The notes under the pieces were generated by a model, which did not search any database, was not told the origin of the DNA, and was given only the letters and a program-made list of their open reading frames with translations. Both the position numbers and the translations under genes were made by a program. 64,000 nt of DNA from Micavibrio aeruginosavorus (GTDB taxonomy: Bacteria > Pseudomonadota > Alphaproteobacteria > Micavibrionales > Micavibrionaceae), in the NCBI GenBank assembly GCA_016432265.1, contig CP066681.1, positions 1 through 64,000 of the forward strand. Direction: 5' to 3'. Below, piece after piece: positions 50,925-59,595 of this stretch (its first letter is position 1; each line of letters starts with the position of its first letter).

Positions 50925-52680
50925 TGATGCATCAGGGATGGCCGTTTCCGCCGGCGCCCCGCAAAGTCCTGTCCGCAGCATCCTGCACAAAAATCCGCCC
51001 AAGATAAAAAGCGGGCAAAACCGCGCCATAAGGCGTTCCAGCCGCCTGACTTTACGCATTCTGGCGGTTAATCTGGTGGCGCCGTTCGTGTTGCTGCTGG
51101 GCATCCTCTACATGGGTCAGTACCAAGACAATCTGGTGCGCGCCGAGCTGGAGACCGTCAAGGCCGAAGCGCAGGTTTTCGCGGGCGCGATCGCCGAAGG
51201 GGCGGTCAAGCCGGTCGAACAGGGCAGACCCTTCCTTTTCGCCAAGCCGGTCGAGATTGAAACACTGGTGCCCGAACTGGCGCGCCGGATGGTCAGACGC
51301 CTGGGGGAAACAACCGATAGCCGCACCTTGCTCTTCAACGTCGAAGGCAAAATGATCGGGGATTCCGAGCAATTGCTTTCGCGCAGCGCATTGCGGAACA
51401 GGGAACCTATGGGCCCTCCGGCTCCGACCCGGCGAATGCAGGCGGTTTTGCTGGAAACGGCCAAATTCCTGAGTGTGATACTGCCGCACAACGACGATCT
51501 TGAACCTTATCCCAAAATCGAATCAAAGCAAGCCGTCGACTATCCCGATGCTCCTTATGCGCTCGAAGGGCATGTCAGCGGTTCGGCTTTTCGCGGAACA
51601 AATGGCAAAATCATTCTCTCGGCCGCCGCCCCAGTGCAAAAAATCAGGCAGGTTATGGGGGTTGTCGTCCTGACGCGGGAAGGCAAAGCCATTGAACAGG
51701 CGATGAATCAGGTACGCTTTGAAATACTGACGATTTTTATGGGATCGCTGAGCGTGACCATTTTCCTTTCGCTATACCTCGCCGGGATCATCGGCCGCCC
51801 TCTGAAAAAGCTGGCACGCGCCGCCGAACAAATCCGCCACGGCCAAAACCGGCAAGTAGAAATCCCTGATTTAAGCCATCGTCGTGATGAAATCGGCGAA
51901 CTGTCTTTGGCCTTGCGCGCCATGACGCACGCCTTGTGGGATCGGATGGATACGATCGAACGTTTTGCCGCAGACGTATCGCACGAAATTAAAAATCCGC
52001 TGACATCGCTGCGCAGCGCCGTCGAAACTGCGGCGATCGTTAAAAGCCAAAAAGATAAAGATAAACTTATGGAAATTATACAGCATGATGTCCAGCGTCT
52101 TGACCGTCTGATCACGGATATTTCGAACGCCTCGCGTCTGGATGCGGAACTATCGCGCGATGAGATGCTGGATGTCGACATCTATCTTTTGCTGCATAAA
52201 CTGGCCGATGCCCACAAAAACCCGATGGAGCGCAGCGGTCTGCGCGACAACTTCGCCGGGCGCAGTGCCGACGATAGCCCGCAGATTCGCCTTATGACCA
52301 ACGGTACGCCGCCAATTCTAGTGCGCGGTAATGAAACCCGGCTGGCGCAGGTTTTTGAGAATCTGATCTCGAATGCCCTGTCTTTCTCGCCTGAAAAAGG
52401 TTTGGTCACGATCACAATCTCCGTCGAGAAAACCACTGTACGCATCACAGTAGACGACCAAGGGCCCGGTATTCCGGAAAACAAACTCGGGGCGATATTC
52501 GAGCGCTTCTACAGCGAACGCCCCAAGCATGAGGCTTACGGCCGCCATTCGGGGCTTGGACTTTCAATCGCGCACCAGATCGTTACAGCGCACGGCGGTA
52601 AAATCTGGGCTGAAAACATACAGAACAACGGAGAAACGGTCACAGGAGCCCGTTTTACCGTTATTCTAAATCGGGCATAA
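50896..52680 (+). CDS. chvG: Sensor histidine kinase ChvG
   Basis: The product has 594 residues from the GTG at 50896 (overlapping chvI by 29 bp); the ATG at 50938 is an alternative and the start is unresolved. The layout is a cytoplasmic lead, membrane helix 1 (about 55-75), a periplasmic sensor region, membrane helix 2 (about 275-297), HAMP, an H-box [23 protein letters not shown]-box [14 protein letters not shown]1 [10 protein letters not shown] and G2 HSGLGLSIA. The PERFYSERP-like F-box is also present. It phosphorylates ChvI. The usual next gene hprK is missing; rapZ follows after 10 bp. Confidence 0.92.
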   Translation: MSDTNTKKSDDASGMAVSAGAPQSPVRSILHKNPPKIKSGQNRAIRRSSRLTLRILAVNLVAPFVLLLGILYMGQYQDNLVRAELETVKAEAQVFAGAIAEGAVKPVEQGRPFLFAKPVEIETLVPELARRMVRRLGETTDSRTLLFNVEGKMIGDSEQLLSRSALRNREPMGPPAPTRRMQAVLLETAKFLSVILPHNDDLEPYPKIESKQAVDYPDAPYALEGHVSGSAFRGTNGKIILSAAAPVQKIRQVMGVVVLTREGKAIEQAMNQVRFEILTIFMGSLSVTIFLSLYLAGIIGRPLKKLARAAEQIRHGQNRQVEIPDLSHRRDEIGELSLALRAMTHALWDRMDTIERFAADVSHEIKNPLTSLRSAVETAAIVKSQKDKDKLMEIIQHDVQRLDRLITDISNASRLDAELSRDEMLDVDIYLLLHKLADAHKNPMERSGLRDNFAGRSADDSPQIRLMTNGTPPILVRGNETRLAQVFENLISNALSFSPEKGLVTITISVEKTTVRITVDDQGPGIPENKLGAIFERFYSERPKHEAYGRHSGLGLSIAHQIVTAHGGKIWAENIQNNGETVTGARFTVILNRA

Positions 52681-52690
52681 GGACACATAC

Positions 52691-53533
52691 ATGATGCATA
52701 CGGATACCGCTCCGCTATTAATCGTCACCGGGCTTGCCGGGGCGGGTATGTCTTCGTCCCTGAAACACCTTCAGGATATGGGCTATGAGACGTTTGATAA
52801 TTTTCCTTTAACATTGGTAGAATCTCTGATCGCCAGCGACAGTCCTCGCGCTATCGCCATCGGGATTGATGCCCGATCTCGCGGTTTTTCGCCGGAAGCT
52901 GTCATATCGCTTTGCCAGCAGCTATCGGGAAAACTGTTGTTCCTGACTGCAGACGAAGCCGAACTGCACAAGCGTTTTACAGAGACAAGGCGGCGCCACC
53001 CCTTGGCGAAAGATCGCCCGGTGAGCGCCGGGATCAAGGCCGAGCAGGATTTAATGATGCCGCTGCGCTGCGCCGCCGATCATGTAATCGATACCACGGG
53101 CATGTCTGTGCACGTACAGCATCAGATTATAGAAGGCCTTTTTGGCCAAGGGGTTAAGGGACACTTGACTGTAAGCCTGATGTCCTTTGGCTTTCGCTTT
53201 GGACTGCCGCGCGAGGCCGACATCGTTCTGGACGTACGTTTTCTGAAAAATCCATTCTGGCAACCCGAGCTAAAGGCTCTTTCAGGACTGGATCAGGCCA
53301 TCGGGGACTACGTAGCCGGCGACCCGGACTTCAACAGCTTCCTTGAAGGCGTGGAAAATCTCCTAAATCCGCTGCTGCCCCGGTATGCTGCAGAAGGTAA
53401 AAGCTATCTGACAATCGCAATCGGCTGCACGGGAGGTCGGCACCGATCAGTCTACACCGTTGAAAGGTTAAAGCCATGGCTGGAGGCACGGGGTCTCACG
53501 ACGAATTCAACGCACCGGGACATTAACCGCTGA
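52691..53533 (+). CDS. rapZ: RNase adapter protein RapZ with altered Walker A
   Basis: The 280-residue product has the RapZ N-terminal ATPase-like domain (TGLAGAGMSSSLKHLQDMGYETFDNFPL) and the C-terminal sugar-binding/RNA-binding domain with VSLMSFGFRFGLPREADIVLDVRFLKNPFW and IAIGCTGGRHRSVYTVERL. In E. coli RapZ controls GlmZ RNA decay and glucosamine-6-phosphate level. The Walker A lysine is replaced by Met20 (AGMSSS), which should weaken nucleotide binding. AAGGACACATAC precedes the ATG. Usually hprK precedes it and PTS genes follow; here neither does. Confidence 0.93.
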   Translation: MMHTDTAPLLIVTGLAGAGMSSSLKHLQDMGYETFDNFPLTLVESLIASDSPRAIAIGIDARSRGFSPEAVISLCQQLSGKLLFLTADEAELHKRFTETRRRHPLAKDRPVSAGIKAEQDLMMPLRCAADHVIDTTGMSVHVQHQIIEGLFGQGVKGHLTVSLMSFGFRFGLPREADIVLDVRFLKNPFWQPELKALSGLDQAIGDYVAGDPDFNSFLEGVENLLNPLLPRYAAEGKSYLTIAIGCTGGRHRSVYTVERLKPWLEARGLTTNSTHRDINR

Positions 53534-53565
53534 CCTCTCGCCAACTACAGTCAAAAACTTGGATT

Positions 53566-54033
53566 TTAAGGAACAGCGGGCGGCTCTGGTCTTTTTTGTT
53601 GCAGATCGGGGGCACTTGCCTTTTCAGGTATGATCAAATCGCAAACCCGCTTCATGAAGACCTGATCCATCCGGGTCAGTATGTCCTGGCCGAGATCCGC
53701 AACCGAGCTTTTGCTGCTGACCATCAAGGTCAGAGCCGGAACCGAAACCCCCGCACACTTTCTCGTTCTGAGGATGATGCTGTCATCGGTACGGCTGTAG
53801 AATATGCGTGCGCCGCCGGATGAAAGTTTGTGCAGGGGCGTGCGATGATTCAAAAGATCGGCCATGTTTTCCGCGACCTTCTGGGCTTCAAGCGGAAAAG
53901 CCTCCGTAGCGCCGGAGAAGATCGCCACCGGATACTCATGTCTGGCATTAAAAGGCAACCCCTCTTTCTGGCGCACAAACAAGGCGAGCTGGCTGGTGAC
54001 AGGATCTCTGGCAGCGCGGTATGTCATAGTCAT
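53566..54033 (-). CDS. Hypothetical protein
   Basis: The 155-residue protein is soluble and mixed alpha/beta, with RHEYPVAIFSGATEAFPLEAQKVAENMADLL near the middle and SVPALTLMVSSKSSVADLGQDILTRMDQVFMKRV towards the end, plus a proline-rich tail. No signal peptide or known motif. It lies between rapZ and ahcY on the opposite strand. The 113-bp gap to ahcY (54034-54146) carries no recognisable S-adenosylhomocysteine riboswitch. Confidence 0.58.
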   Translation of the reverse strand: MTMTYRAARDPVTSQLALFVRQKEGLPFNARHEYPVAIFSGATEAFPLEAQKVAENMADLLNHRTPLHKLSSGGARIFYSRTDDSIILRTRKCAGVSVPALTLMVSSKSSVADLGQDILTRMDQVFMKRVCDLIIPEKASAPDLQQKRPEPPAVP

Positions 54034-54146
54034 CGATTAATTACCCCCAAAACGCAGTTTTTCTTGCCTTTTCACTACGAAACCCTATTCTGGCGCAGTT
54101 TTCTTAATAACCGGTAAAACCCTTTAACCTTTTAAGGATCATATCC

Positions 54147-55463
54147 ATGTCTACCGCGCCGAAAGCCGTTCAGAACGACTATAAAGTCAAAGACATCACG
54201 CTGGCCGATTGGGGCCGCAAGGAAATCGTCATTGCCGAAACCGAAATGCCCGGCCTGATGGCAATCCGCAAAGAATTCGGCCCGAAGAAGCCGTTGAAGG
54301 GGGCACGCATCGCTGGTTGCCTGCACATGACGATCCAGACCGCCGTGCTGATCGAAACGCTGGAAACTCTGGGCGCTGAGGTACGCTGGTCGAGCTGCAA
54401 CATTTTCTCGACCCAGGATCATGCCGCCGCCGCCATCGCCGCACGCGGCACCTGCGCCGTTTTTGCCTGGAAAGGCCAGACCAACGAGGAAGCGGAATGG
54501 TGCATCCACCAAACCATCAAGGGGCCCAACGGCTGGACAGCCAACATGATTCTCGATGATGGCGGCGACCTGACTGCGATCATGCATCGCGATTACCCGG
54601 ACTTGATGAAAGACGTAAAAGGTCTTTCGGAAGAAACCACCACGGGCGTCCACCGTCTGCACGAGATGGCGAAGAAAGGCACGCTGAAAGTGCCCGCGAT
54701 CAACGTCAATGACTCGGTCACAAAATCGAAATTCGACAATAAATACGGCTGCCGCGAATCGCTGGTTGACGGCATCCGCCGCGCCACCGACGTGATGATG
54801 GCTGGCAAAATCGCCGTCGTCTGCGGATATGGCGACGTAGGCAAAGGCTCCGCCGAGTCGCTGCGCAGCCAGGGTGCCCGCGTCATTGTCACGGAAATCG
54901 ACCCGATTTGCGCGCTGCAAGCAGCGATGGAAGGTTACGAAGTGACAACCATGGAAGACGCGGCGCCTTACGCCGACATTTTTGTTACCACCACGGGAAA
55001 TATCGACGTCATCACCATTGAGCACATGCGCAAGATGAAAGACCGTGCCATTGTCTGCAATATCGGTCACTTCGATTCCGAGGTTCAGGTCGAGGCGCTG
55101 CGTAACCTGAAATGGCACAACGTAAAGCCGCAAGTGGATGAGATCGAATTCCCCGACGGCAAGCGCATTATCCTGCTGGCAGAAGGGCGCCTTGTAAACC
55201 TCGGTTGCGCCACCGGTCATCCGAGCTTTGTAATGTCCGCTTCCTTCACCAATCAGGTGCTGGCCCAGATTGAACTGTGGAACCACACCGCAAACTACAA
55301 AGCCGGCGAAGTCTATGTCCTGCCCAAGCGCCTTGATGAAAAAGTCGCGGCTCTGCACCTTGAAAAACTGGGCGTCAAGCTGACCAAGCTGAATAAAGAT
55401 CAGGCTGCCTATATCGGCGTCGACATCGCAGGCCCGTTCAAGAGCGATCTGTATCGCTACTAG
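54147..55463 (+). CDS. ahcY: S-adenosyl-L-homocysteine hydrolase
   Basis: The 438-residue product has [46 protein letters not shown] and the NAD-binding [14 protein letters not shown] motif. The active-site cysteine is in [14 protein letters not shown] and the C-terminus ends KSDLYRY. It splits SAH to adenosine and homocysteine with NAD. Length and the long alphaproteobacterial insertion fit. AAGGATCATATCC precedes the ATG. A terminator at 55489 separates it from divL, which often lies next to ahcY in this group. Confidence 0.98.
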   Translation: MSTAPKAVQNDYKVKDITLADWGRKEIVIAETEMPGLMAIRKEFGPKKPLKGARIAGCLHMTIQTAVLIETLETLGAEVRWSSCNIFSTQDHAAAAIAARGTCAVFAWKGQTNEEAEWCIHQTIKGPNGWTANMILDDGGDLTAIMHRDYPDLMKDVKGLSEETTTGVHRLHEMAKKGTLKVPAINVNDSVTKSKFDNKYGCRESLVDGIRRATDVMMAGKIAVVCGYGDVGKGSAESLRSQGARVIVTEIDPICALQAAMEGYEVTTMEDAAPYADIFVTTTGNIDVITIEHMRKMKDRAIVCNIGHFDSEVQVEALRNLKWHNVKPQVDEIEFPDGKRIILLAEGRLVNLGCATGHPSFVMSASFTNQVLAQIELWNHTANYKAGEVYVLPKRLDEKVAALHLEKLGVKLTKLNKDQAAYIGVDIAGPFKSDLYRY

Positions 55464-55488
55464 CCGACTGGCCGGGTATTCTTTGAAC

Positions 55489-55530
55489 TCCGCCCTTCTT
55501 ATGAAAGTGAGAAGGGCGGATTGTCATTTT
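55489..55530 (+). terminator. Rho-independent terminator after ahcY
   Basis: TCCGCCCTTCT-TATGAAAGTG-AGAAGGGCGGA forms a perfect 11-bp stem with a ten-base loop, then TTGTCATTTT. It lies 25 bp after the ahcY stop and 28 bp before the divL ATG. Confidence 0.75.
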
Positions 55531-55557
55531 GGCGAGAGCCTTCTACACTGTTTGGCT

Positions 55558-57876
55558 ATGAACATGACTGCGCCCCAAAAACCAACCTTCTGGAAATCCC
55601 TGACCGCCGTAGTCGGAGGGGAATGGAAGCTGGAGAAAGCCCAGTTGGAAGCTTTCCTGTCGGCGGCGCCCCATGAATATTGCGGCTTTTCCTCTGGCGG
55701 TCAAATCGCCTATAGCCCAGGGTTCGCCAGTTTGCTGAATTTACGGGAAGTCAGGACAATTGAAGATGTGCAAAGCGCTTTGTGCGCCAGCGACGCCGCC
55801 GCGCTTGAAGGCATGTTCGAACGTTTGCAAAGCAACGGCGAAGCCTTCACCTTCACAGCCCGCACTGCCGACCGATCGCGTACGATCCGCCTGAGCGGCC
55901 GTCACGGCAAAGCTGTGACCGCCGATAATATCCATTTCGATATTCTTTGGGCTGAAGATATCACATTGGCCAGCCGTGAGCAGGATATCACAGCGCAAGC
56001 CCGCAAGGCGGCCGAAGAAGAACGCGACCGTCTGCAAGCCGCCCTCGACCAGCAGCCCTACCCGGTATGGATGCGTAACAGCCGCACCGAAATCATCTGG
56101 TGCAACCGCGCCTATGCGCGCGCGCTTGATGTTTCCCCGGCGACGGTGATTGCCGAACAGCGCGAACTGAGCTTCAAGACCGGCAAAAGGGCCGGGGGGC
56201 CGTTGACGGTGCGCGGGCTGGCGCAAACCGCCCTTGATCAGGGACAAAGCCAATCCTTGCGCGCGCATTTGATCATCGGTGGACAGCGCCGTCTGGTCGC
56301 CATCACGGAATTGCCGGTGGGCGGCCTTGGACAAACTCTGGGGCTGGCGCTCGACATCACTCGTGAAGAAGAGCTGGAAACCGAGCAAAAACGCTACGCC
56401 GCCGCCAACCGCGAGTTATTGGAGCAGTTGGGCTCAGCCATCGGCATTTTCGATTCGCAACAGCGCCTTGAATTTTATAATACGGCATTCTCACAGCTTT
56501 GGAGCTTGGAAGAGCAATATCTTAATACCGGGCCCAAGCTGGGCGACCTGATGGAACGCATGCGCGAAAACCGCCGCCTGCCCGAACAAGCCGATTTCCG
56601 CCGTTTCAAGCAAAGCTGGCTGAATATGTTCACCGGCCTGATCGGCCCGCACGAGGACATGCTTTACCTGCCCAACGGCAACGCGCTGCGGATGCTGGTA
56701 ATACCGCACCCGATGGGCGGGTTGATGATGACCTTCGAAGACGTCACCAGCCGCCTTGAGCTGGAATCTTCCTATAACACGCTGGTCGCCGTTCAGCGTG
56801 AAACGCTGGACAACCTGACCGAAGGCGTTGTTGTGTTCGGTGGCGACGGGCGGTTGAAACTGTGGAACCCTTCATTTGCGGCGCTATGGAATCTGCACCC
56901 TGAAGACCTCAAGGATAACCCGCACATCAACCGGCTGATCGAGAAAATGAAAGCCGGATTCTCAGTTGACGCCTGGCCGGCTGCGCGTGATATTTTGCTA
57001 AGGCAGGGCTTGGAACGCGCCAGTCAGGACGGTTTGCTGGCACGTCAGGATGGCTCGCAAATTTCGTGGTCAACCGTGCCGCTGCCCGATGGCGGCGTCC
57101 TGATCACCCACATCGATTCCACAGACAAGATGCGGGTTGAAAACGCCTTGCGCGAAAAGAACGATGCGCTGGAGACGGCAGAGCGGTTGAAACTCGATTT
57201 CCTCGCCAACGTTTCCTACCAATTGCGCACGCCGCTGAGCGCGATCATGGGCTTCAACGAAATTCTGCAGAACGAATATTTCGGCCCGTTAAACAGTCGC
57301 CAGAAGGAATACACGCAAGGAACGCACGAGGCGGGGACTCGCTTGATCCAGTTGATTGATGACATTCTTGATCTTTCCACGATCGAAGCCGGGCAATTAT
57401 CGCTGGCGCAGGACAAAGTCGATATTACCCAGACAATGAACAGCATCTACGACTTGACGCGAGAATGGGCCGGGAAGGAACGGATCGTAGTATTGTTGAA
57501 TTGCGCCGATAACTTGGGAGCCATCAAGGCTGACGAGCGGCGCCTGAAGCAGGTGTTGCTGAATCTGATGCGCAACGCCATCAACTTCACCCCCGAGGGA
57601 GGGAAGATCATCCTCTCTGCGCAAAAAGATGGGCAGGGCATCCATATCAGTGTCAGCGATACCGGCCCCGGCATACTGCCCGAAGACCAGGAGCGCATCT
57701 TTCTACCGTTCGAGCGGGCGCAAACGGGATCAACCTCCGGGGCGCGGGGCGCCGGTCTTGGCCTGTCGCTGGTCAAAACGATTGTCGAACTGCAAGGTGG
57801 TCGCGTCACGCTGGACAGCGCGCTCGGCAATGGCACCACCGTTCATTTGTGGTTTCCGGACGCGCTGTCCCTCTAA
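55558..57876 (+). CDS. divL: DivL, noncanonical tyrosine-for-histidine sensor kinase of the cell-cycle circuit
   Basis: From the ATG at 55558 the product has 772 residues, matching Caulobacter DivL (769). Multiple PAS regions occupy about residues 30-520. The dimerisation helix reads FLANVSYQLRTPLSAI with Tyr554 where kinases have histidine, the same position as the DivL tyrosine (Y550 in Caulobacter). The ATPase domain has LKQVLLNLMRNAINFTPEGG, DTGPGILPED and GARGAGLGLSLVKTI. DivL binds DivK and tunes CckA, so CtrA phosphorylation follows its state. The last four bases overlap the convergent secreted-protein gene. tsaE follows. Confidence 0.95.
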   Translation: MNMTAPQKPTFWKSLTAVVGGEWKLEKAQLEAFLSAAPHEYCGFSSGGQIAYSPGFASLLNLREVRTIEDVQSALCASDAAALEGMFERLQSNGEAFTFTARTADRSRTIRLSGRHGKAVTADNIHFDILWAEDITLASREQDITAQARKAAEEERDRLQAALDQQPYPVWMRNSRTEIIWCNRAYARALDVSPATVIAEQRELSFKTGKRAGGPLTVRGLAQTALDQGQSQSLRAHLIIGGQRRLVAITELPVGGLGQTLGLALDITREEELETEQKRYAAANRELLEQLGSAIGIFDSQQRLEFYNTAFSQLWSLEEQYLNTGPKLGDLMERMRENRRLPEQADFRRFKQSWLNMFTGLIGPHEDMLYLPNGNALRMLVIPHPMGGLMMTFEDVTSRLELESSYNTLVAVQRETLDNLTEGVVVFGGDGRLKLWNPSFAALWNLHPEDLKDNPHINRLIEKMKAGFSVDAWPAARDILLRQGLERASQDGLLARQDGSQISWSTVPLPDGGVLITHIDSTDKMRVENALREKNDALETAERLKLDFLANVSYQLRTPLSAIMGFNEILQNEYFGPLNSRQKEYTQGTHEAGTRLIQLIDDILDLSTIEAGQLSLAQDKVDITQTMNSIYDLTREWAGKERIVVLLNCADNLGAIKADERRLKQVLLNLMRNAINFTPEGGKIILSAQKDGQGIHISVSDTGPGILPEDQERIFLPFERAQTGSTSGARGAGLGLSLVKTIVELQGGRVTLDSALGNGTTVHLWFPDALSL

Positions 57877-58310
57877 TCATGGCACGTGGCCCAACTGCGG
57901 GTGCCGCCCGATTCAAGGATTTCCCCTTTCAGATGTATATCGCTGTGGACAGCCGTGCGGCAGCTAAAAAGCGGCACGAGACTGCGCAACACCAGATCCA
58001 GCTTTTGCCCCTCGTAGAAAGGGCCATAGCTGCAATAAGGCTGGGATTGCCCCGGTTCCAGACGGAAATTCGAAGTATGGCGGGCTTTCCGCCGCTCCTT
58101 GTCCGTATAATAATTCGTATAAAGCGACCCCATCAACATATAGGGCGCATCGTTGATTACGCGGAAACACAGCGGGGCCGTCAATACCTCGCCCTCCGCA
58201 GTCATCGGCACGTTCATATCGGGAAAAGGCGCCTCCCAAGGCGTCCCTTCGGCGGCATGGGCCTGTAATGCCGGAATGAAAACGAATAATAGTAAGAAGA
58301 TGTACTTCAT
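57873..58310 (-). CDS. Small secreted hypothetical protein
   Basis: The 145-residue protein has a clear Sec signal peptide (MKYIFLLLFVFIPALQAHA, cleavage near residue 19-20). The mature part (about 125 residues) contains four cysteines (APLCFRVINDAPY, QPYCSYGPFYEG, LFSCRTAVH and a final WATC) and should be a periplasmic disulfide-bonded beta-rich protein. I cannot name a family. Its stop overlaps the divL stop region by four bases. Confidence 0.72.
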   Translation of the reverse strand: MKYIFLLLFVFIPALQAHAAEGTPWEAPFPDMNVPMTAEGEVLTAPLCFRVINDAPYMLMGSLYTNYYTDKERRKARHTSNFRLEPGQSQPYCSYGPFYEGQKLDLVLRSLVPLFSCRTAVHSDIHLKGEILESGGTRSWATCHD

Positions 58311-58368
58311 CTTTTCATTTTAACCGGAATCGGATGGTTTTCCGATGAAAAATGTCTATAAGGATTCC

Positions 58369-58812
58369 ATGAAATGGACTTCACACAGCGAAGCGGAAAC
58401 TGCCCGGCTGGCCGCGAGGATGGCCACAAACCTTATGCCCGGCGATATGCTGTGCCTGCATGGAGCGCTCGGCGTGGGCAAAAGCGTATTCGCGCGCGCC
58501 CTGATTCGCGCACTGGCCGGCAATCCCGCTCTTGAAGTACCCAGCCCGACATTTACCCTTGTACAGACCTACGACACGGCCAAAGGGCCATTATGGCATT
58601 TCGATCTTTACCGGCTGCAGGCTCCTGAAGAAATATACGAGTTGGGCTGGGAAGATGCCATGGCCGAAGCCATTATCCTGATCGAGTGGCCGCAACGCAT
58701 CCAATCCCTGCTGCCTCCTGAGCGGTTAGATATCCACCTGAGCGAAACCTCCGGTGGCGGGCGACTGTTGCAGCTTGACCTCATAGGGTCTAAGAAGGAT
58801 ATGAGTCTCTAA
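58369..58812 (+). CDS. tsaE: tRNA threonylcarbamoyladenosine biosynthesis ATPase
   Basis: From the ATG at 58369 (AAGGA four bases before) the 147-residue product has the TsaE P-loop HGALGVGKSVFARALIRAL, PSPTFTLVQTYDTAKGPLWHFDLYRL and a C-terminal LIEWPQRI motif. An upstream ATG at 58345 would add eight residues. TsaE hydrolyses ATP to support TsaB/TsaD in t6A37 modification of tRNAs reading ANN codons. The neighbourhood ahcY-divL-tsaE-nucleotidyltransferase-addB is typical of alphaproteobacteria. Confidence 0.95.
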   Translation: MKWTSHSEAETARLAARMATNLMPGDMLCLHGALGVGKSVFARALIRALAGNPALEVPSPTFTLVQTYDTAKGPLWHFDLYRLQAPEEIYELGWEDAMAEAIILIEWPQRIQSLLPPERLDIHLSETSGGGRLLQLDLIGSKKDMSL

Positions 58813-58836
58813 AAAATCATTTCTGGATGGTGCGAT

Positions 58837-59586
58837 ATGGCTCTTGCCGCCCCGATAGAACATGCCTTCATCACCGCTGCCGGTCGCGGCGAGCGTATGC
58901 GTCCCCTGACGGACGACCGCCCCAAACCGCTGGTCGAGGTTAACGGCCAGCCGATTATCGGCCATGTCCTTGATCGCCTGGTAGCCGCCGGAGTGCGTTA
59001 TGTCGGGGTCAACACCTTCTATAGGCCGGAGCCACTGGAGGATTACTTGCAGCAATATGCCGTCCGCCACCCCGGTCTGACCATCACGATTGTTCGCGAA
59101 AGCGAGCTTCTGGACACAGGCGGCGGGATCAAAAACGGCCTTGGCACCATGCCAAATGCTCCTTTCTTTGTCGTCAGTGGCGACTCTTACTGGGAGGACG
59201 CACCCGGTACCTGTACACTTAAAATGATGGCGCAGACGTGGGATAGCCAGAACATGGATATGCTGCTGCTCCTAAAGAAACTGGACGAAATGCATCCGAC
59301 ACGGGGCTCAGCCGACTATGATATCGACAGCCAAGGAAAATTGACACGCTCCCTGAATTTGACGGGTGCGTATGCGTGGACCAGCGTACGAATTATCAAA
59401 AATAAAACCATTTTCAACAACACGCCGGACACCCCTTTCTCTTTTCGTTTGCTGATGGATCGAGCGCAGCAGGCCGGACGGCTTTACGGCCATATCCTTA
59501 AAGATGACTGGCATCATTTCAGCACTAAGGCTGATGTAGATTCTGTCAATCAGATGACGGCACGGCCAAAAATGTCCCTGCCCTAA
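58837..59586 (+). CDS. Nucleotidyltransferase, probable MurU-like (MurNAc-1-phosphate uridylyltransferase)
   Basis: The 249-residue product has the sugar-1-phosphate nucleotidyltransferase signature AAGRGERMRPLTDDRPKPLVEV, the DTGGGIKNG loop and VVSGDSYW with the metal aspartate. MurU in the cell-wall recycling pathway has this length. In many alphaproteobacteria a sugar kinase gene (amgK) lies between tsaE and this gene, but here only 24 bp separate them. A different NTP-sugar product is possible. addB starts nine bases after its stop. Confidence 0.85.
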   Translation: MALAAPIEHAFITAAGRGERMRPLTDDRPKPLVEVNGQPIIGHVLDRLVAAGVRYVGVNTFYRPEPLEDYLQQYAVRHPGLTITIVRESELLDTGGGIKNGLGTMPNAPFFVVSGDSYWEDAPGTCTLKMMAQTWDSQNMDMLLLLKKLDEMHPTRGSADYDIDSQGKLTRSLNLTGAYAWTSVRIIKNKTIFNNTPDTPFSFRLLMDRAQQAGRLYGHILKDDWHHFSTKADVDSVNQMTARPKMSLP

Positions 59587-59595
59587 ACAGCCCTG

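Noticed and set aside
54034-54146. Possible S-adenosylhomocysteine riboswitch before ahcY
   Set aside because: The 113-bp leader is AT-rich and lacks the conserved core stems and GAGGAGCG-type sequence of the known element.
54132-55358. 408-codon minus-strand open frame opposite ahcY
   Set aside because: The ahcY frame is certain; antisense composition mirrors its codon pattern.
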